From Candidatus Coatesiibacteriota bacterium (lineage in GTDB: Bacteria > B130-G9), in assembly GCA_003647755.1 (NCBI GenBank), contig QMNL01000038.1, forward strand, positions 1-9,380: a stretch of DNA of 9,380 nucleotides. The letters are read 5' to 3'. The notes beneath the pieces are model-generated. The model had not been told where the DNA came from. It was given only the letters and a program-made list of their open reading frames with translations, and did not search any database. The position numbers and the translations under genes were made by a program. Shown here piece after piece: positions 7,359 to 9,380 of the stretch (the stretch's first letter is position 1; every line of letters starts with the position of its first letter).

Positions 7359-8072
7359 TCATGGCTTCTTGCTCTTATGCACATCCAATATCAGCTTAAC
7401 CTGGCCGATTGGCACGCGAAGGCTTTTGGCTATCGTCTCAATGCTCAACCCTTGCTTCGCAAGGTCAATAACGAGTCTCTTGGTTTTCTCCATGTCCTCG
7501 TCCTCGTCAGTGGGGCTCGCAGATTCTTCTCTCACATCTGCCGGAGCAACAAATGGTCGCACACCTCGCAAGCCAACCTTCCTGCCAGCGAGGCCTGACG
7601 ACACCTTTGTGGATGCTCGCTTCGCCTCTAATGGTTTTACGCTCGTTATCGGACGGGCTGGCTGTCTCTGCACGCCTGCGCGTTCCGTGCCTGTTCTTGG
7701 CTGAGCTGCTGTGGACTTAACTGGTTGGTTGGCGGTCTGCCGGCTGGCCTCGTGCGACTCGACCGCCAGCTCGAACCTGTCAGAGCGCCTTACCAGCTCC
7801 ATCAAAAGGCGGTCTGCCCGCTGGATAGTTCGCATCAGCTCGTCCCGCTTTGCGCTGGTGTCGTCCTGAATCTTCGAGGCGACACGTCTATACTCCTCGA
7901 TGAGCCGCTCCATGCTCTCGCTAAGCTCGAGGACACTCGACTCCGAATCGACCAACCTGGACACCTCCTTGCGGACCTTTCTCTTCTCAACGAATAAAAA
8001 GAGCACCAGCACAAGAAGGACAAGGTCAAACAGAAACAGCAGGGCGTTCGTCAATACCATCAATGAAGACAT
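7359..8072 (-). CDS. Single-pass membrane protein with coiled coil and C-terminal HTH-like segment
   Basis: The start is taken at the ATG at 8072 (237 aa, MSSLMVLTNALLFLFD); a TTG at 8093 adds 7 residues but has no better ribosome site. Residues ~5-28 are one hydrophobic membrane span (LLFLFDLVLLVLVLFLFV), then a basic stop-transfer (EKRKVRKEV), so the rest should be cytoplasmic. Residues ~35-100 are heptad-like charged helix (SESMERLIEEYRRVASKIQD), probably a coiled coil. Residues ~105-175 are a low-complexity Ala/Pro/Gln/Arg linker. An acidic stretch (SPTDEDEDMEK) leads to a C-terminal segment, VIDLAKQGLSIETIAKSLRV followed by PIGQVKLILDVHK, which fits a small helix-turn-helix. This plan resembles DUF2802/DUF6115-type and SwrB-like proteins found near motility genes; that comparison is from memory. 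The function is unknown. It follows the acidic protein gene by 55 bp, probably in one transcript. Confidence 0.85.
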   Translation of the reverse strand: MSSLMVLTNALLFLFDLVLLVLVLFLFVEKRKVRKEVSRLVDSESSVLELSESMERLIEEYRRVASKIQDDTSAKRDELMRTIQRADRLLMELVRRSDRFELAVESHEASRQTANQPVKSTAAQPRTGTERAGVQRQPARPITSVKPLEAKRASTKVSSGLAGRKVGLRGVRPFVAPADVREESASPTDEDEDMEKTKRLVIDLAKQGLSIETIAKSLRVPIGQVKLILDVHKSKKP

Positions 8073-8127
8073 GGCAAACCACTCAGAAGTCAAATAAACC
8101 TATCTGGACCGGGTAACGCTACCAGAA

Positions 8128-8448
8128 CTAGACGACAATGTCTATAAGATGGGCGGCATCCTCAGCGCAGAGAGTTTCCTCGTCAGCCTCGCCCTCAGTC
8201 TCCTCATCTTGGGCCGATTCCTCATCTTCCCTCGCTTCATTCTTGCGCTCGTCGCGATCGTCTATTCGCTGGTCCTGTTCGCTCTCGTCAGCTTTCTGGA
8301 TCCCATGCGCGCGCTGATCATCCTGCTTTGCGAGCTCCGCAGCAAACACCTGCTGGTTGGCCTCGCCGTGGTGGGTCTGAACGTGCGTAACCTTCTCCGC
8401 GGCGACAGTCTGAGCGAGCGAAGTCTGCAAACTGACTGGTTCTACCAT
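8128..8448 (-). CDS. Small acidic hydrophilic protein of unknown function
   Basis: A 106-aa protein starting MVEPVSLQTSLAQTVAAEKV. It has no signal peptide or membrane span. The first half is Gln/Ala/His rich (HVQTHHGEANQQVFAAELAK), the middle (~55-92) is almost all Asp, Glu, Arg, Gln and Lys, and it ends in a short hydrophobic strand, HLIDIVV. A conserved-looking N-terminus, a disordered charged middle and an IDIxV end recall small proteins encoded beside DUF6115-like membrane proteins in motility regions of other bacteria; this is memory-based and weak. AGAGG lies upstream of the ATG at 8448, with a closer AGAAGA as well. The complementary strand is also open (a hydrophobic frame at 8149-8466), but that is the expected mirror image of Asp/Glu codons. 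An imperfect hairpin stands 20 bp upstream in the leader. Confidence 0.7.
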   Translation of the reverse strand: MVEPVSLQTSLAQTVAAEKVTHVQTHHGEANQQVFAAELAKQDDQRAHGIQKADESEQDQRIDDRDERKNEAREDEESAQDEETEGEADEETLCAEDAAHLIDIVV

Positions 8449-8467
8449 ATTCTTCTATACCTCTAGT

Positions 8468-8507
8468 CCGATCTTTACGAAGATTCGCCGAAGAATCTTT
8501 AGATCGG
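8468..8507. promoter_or_regulatory. Imperfect 14-bp-stem hairpin in the leader of the acidic protein gene
   Basis: Outer arms CCGATCT (8468-8474) and AGATCGG (8501-8507) pair perfectly. Inner arms AAGATTC (8480-8486) and GAATCTT (8493-8499) also pair perfectly around a GCCGAA loop. The two stems are joined by an asymmetric internal loop (5 nt against 1 nt). No T-run follows on either strand, so it is not a plain terminator. It ends 20 bp before the start codon at 8448, a position suited to an operator or a translation-control or processing stem. Confidence 0.6.
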
Positions 8508-8521
8508 AGCAATCAGCTCAC

Positions 8522-8552
8522 GCCTGCTAGAGATGCGTGCAGAGATGCAGGC
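8522..8552. repeat. Inverted repeat enclosing two direct AGAGATGC copies
   Basis: GCCTGC (8522-8527) and GCAGGC (8547-8552) are inverted arms. Two exact copies of AGAGATGC (8529-8536 and 8541-8548) lie 4 bp apart, the second overlapping the right arm. It lies in the 156-bp gap between the propeller gene and the acidic protein gene, next to the hairpin at 8468-8507. It could be a regulator-binding site. Confidence 0.4.
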
Positions 8553-8604
8553 TGAGTCGAAGACGCTCAACAGCCCCCGAAGCAGTCTCCTACACCTTGT
8601 TCCC

Positions 8605-9093
8605 TCAATCTCCCCCCGGTGCGCAGAACTCCCACTCAGCCCGCGAGACGGCGCAGCGTCTCACCCCATCAGCTCTCCAACCAGAGCCAAACCAGACTGC
8701 GCCTTCAGAATCAACGGCTACTGACTGCACGTTATTGGACCCGATCCCGCTGTTGTTCTGGTCAACATGGCTCACCATACCGTCTTTGTAAATCGCAGCG
8801 CCATAGCCATAGGTGCCGAAATACTTGGTGCCATCATGGCCGACGGCAACGCACGTGAGGTTGTTGTCGCAGAGCCCCTGACTGCGCGTCAGCTTCCCTA
8901 TCATCCCGCTGATGACATCGATCCTCAGAGCCCCTCCTCCAGTCGCGACCCAGAGCGTGTTCGGCTCTGTGGCCAGGTCCTTGGCATTGCCCACGTAGCT
9001 GTAATAGGACCAGATATCCGCCGACAAAACCGGGGCCGCGACCAGCAAACACATAAGCAAAACCGCAGCAAAAGCAGTTGCATAGAATCTCAC
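8605..9093 (-). CDS. Secreted beta-propeller-type protein, short and probably truncated
   Basis: The chosen start is the GTG at 9093 (162 aa): AGGAGGT at 9099-9105 stands 5 nt ahead. A GTG at 9171 is open too but would lie in the promoter -10. Residues 1-25 form a signal peptide (hydrophobic AAVLLMCLLVAA, then PVLSA) with cleavage likely before DIW. The mature part has about three propeller-repeat strands: DLATEPNTLWVATGGGALRI, LTCVAVGHDGTKYFGTYGYG and VQSVAVDSEGAVWFGSG. This is the pattern of ligand-binding Reg_prop repeats (V..VAVD..G.vWFGT) seen in sensor ectodomains. Known propellers need five or more blades; this one stops 24 residues after the third strand, in a run (RRCAVSRAEWEFCAPGGD) that fits a repeat only loosely. 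It may be a degenerate or shortened copy. No sensor kinase or further blades follow in any frame I read. Confidence 0.75.
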   Translation of the reverse strand: MRFYATAFAAVLLMCLLVAAPVLSADIWSYYSYVGNAKDLATEPNTLWVATGGGALRIDVISGMIGKLTRSQGLCDNNLTCVAVGHDGTKYFGTYGYGAAIYKDGMVSHVDQNNSGIGSNNVQSVAVDSEGAVWFGSGWRADGVRRCAVSRAEWEFCAPGGD

Positions 9094-9098
9094 CTGTA

Positions 9099-9105
9099 AC
9101 CTCCT
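9099..9105 (-). promoter_or_regulatory. Strong Shine-Dalgarno for the propeller gene
   Basis: AGGAGGT on the minus strand with a 5-nt spacer to the GTG at 9093, the best ribosome site in the window. It fixes the start just ahead of the signal peptide. Confidence 0.8.
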
Positions 9106-9161
9106 ATCCCCTTTGAACGACTTGCACAGCACCCCACTTAGGAATCCAGAATTACCAAGTG

Positions 9162-9191
9162 AGTATAGCACGGCAAATCAGCTGAGGTGAA
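9162..9191 (-). promoter_or_regulatory. Extended -10 promoter for the propeller gene
   Basis: On the minus strand TGCTATACT gives a TGn extension and the -10 TATACT (9162-9167). The -35 candidate TTCACC (9186-9191, four of six) stands 18 bp upstream. Transcription would start near 9155, leaving a leader of about 60 nt that contains the strong Shine-Dalgarno. Confidence 0.6.
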
Positions 9192-9255
9192 CTGTTTTTC
9201 TGCGCCCCAATAGTCAGATTGATGGCAAGGCAGATGGTGGGATGAAGACGCTTTG

Positions 9256-9291
9256 CCGCTGCGCAGAGGCTATGACTTAGGCACGCAGCGG
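9256..9291. repeat. 8-bp inverted repeat with 20-nt loop
   Basis: CCGCTGCG (9256-9263) and CGCAGCGG (9284-9291) are perfect inverted arms. No T-run follows on either strand. It lies between the propeller promoter and the two-hairpin repeat at 9320-9377, and may be a remnant of related repeat DNA. Confidence 0.45.
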
Positions 9292-9319
9292 TCTGGTAAG
9301 CTACACCCGTTGGGTGACT

Positions 9320-9377
9320 TTGGAGTGCGGCGGCTTGACGCCGCTTTCATTTGCGGTGGCTTGACACCGCGCTCCAA
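9320..9377. repeat. Palindromic repeat element with two internal covarying hairpins
   Basis: The ends TTGGAGTGCGG (9320-9330) and CCGCGCTCCAA (9367-9377) are inverted repeats with one mismatch. Inside are two hairpins with the same GCTTGA loop: GCGGCG/CGCCGC (9327-9344) and GCGGTG/CACCGC (9353-9370), separated by TTTCATTT. The one stem pair that differs (C:G versus T:A) changes on both arms, which keeps the pairing. This looks like a REP/MITE-like intergenic element. From memory, sequences of this style are dispersed in genomes of several uncultured phyla. A small CACCC-GTT-GGGTG hairpin (9304-9316) abuts it. Confidence 0.75.
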
Positions 9378-9380
9378 TAA

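Noticed and set aside
6523..7704. Long plus-strand open frame of 393 aa across rimP, the promoter gap and the membrane-protein gene
   Set aside because: It is antisense to a clear RimP and to the coiled-coil gene, has no recognisable domain, and spans the operon promoter. Strong codon bias on the minus strand explains it.
8149..8466. Plus-strand hydrophobic frame of 105 aa resembling a membrane protein
   Set aside because: Asp/Glu codons read antisense become Val/Leu, so an acidic protein gives a false hydrophobic mirror. The minus frame has a ribosome site and fits the gene direction.
8449..8604. Possible sigma28 (FliA-type) promoter from TAAAGATT-like words near the hairpin
   Set aside because: The spacing to a GCCGATAA-like -10 is far from the required 11 bp; the words are part of the inverted repeat.

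Overview
This is about 9.4 kb of GC-rich bacterial chromosome, and every gene I can support lies on the minus strand. The order below follows transcription, from high to low coordinates. The core is a recognisable translation/transcription operon, rimP - nusA - infB. It is followed directly by a B12-type radical SAM protein and a GT4 glycosyltransferase that runs off the left edge of the window. The neighbours are not those of model Proteobacteria or Firmicutes: no ylxR or ylxQ between nusA and infB, and no rbfA or truB after infB. A hairpin-rich repeat of the kind I associate with uncultured candidate phyla sits at the right end. I infer an uncultured bacterial lineage but cannot name the phylum from the sequence.

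Layout. 9094-9380: non-coding, with a two-hairpin inverted-repeat element, another long hairpin and a good extended -10 promoter. 8605-9093: short secreted beta-propeller-type protein, apparently truncated. 8449-8604: gap rich in dyad symmetry, including an imperfect hairpin just ahead of the next gene. 8128-8448: small, very acidic hydrophilic protein. 7359-8072: single-pass membrane protein with a coiled coil, a Pro/Ala-rich linker and a C-terminal helix-turn-helix-like segment. 7045-7358: gap with nested long-range inverted repeats and then a strong sigma70-type promoter (TTGACA, 17 bp, TATTGT) for the operon. 6544-7044 rimP, 5210-6523 nusA, 2958-5057 infB, 1238-2968 radical SAM protein (overlaps the end of infB), 1-1163 glycosyltransferase (partial).

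How they may work together. RimP matures the 30S subunit, NusA couples transcription with elongation, pausing and termination, and IF-2 brings initiator tRNA to the ribosome; their co-transcription is classical. The radical SAM protein overlaps infB, so it is probably made from the same mRNA, with the glycosyltransferase 74 bp behind it. What these two enzymes make is not visible here. The acidic protein and the membrane/HTH protein look like a separate two-gene unit; their layout resembles small proteins found near motility or envelope genes in other bacteria, but this is a weak inference.

The points most worth a second look are the Trp replacing the second Gly of the NusA KH2 GXXG loop, a PqqD-like tail on the radical SAM protein, the covarying hairpin repeat at the right end, and the structured gap upstream of rimP.
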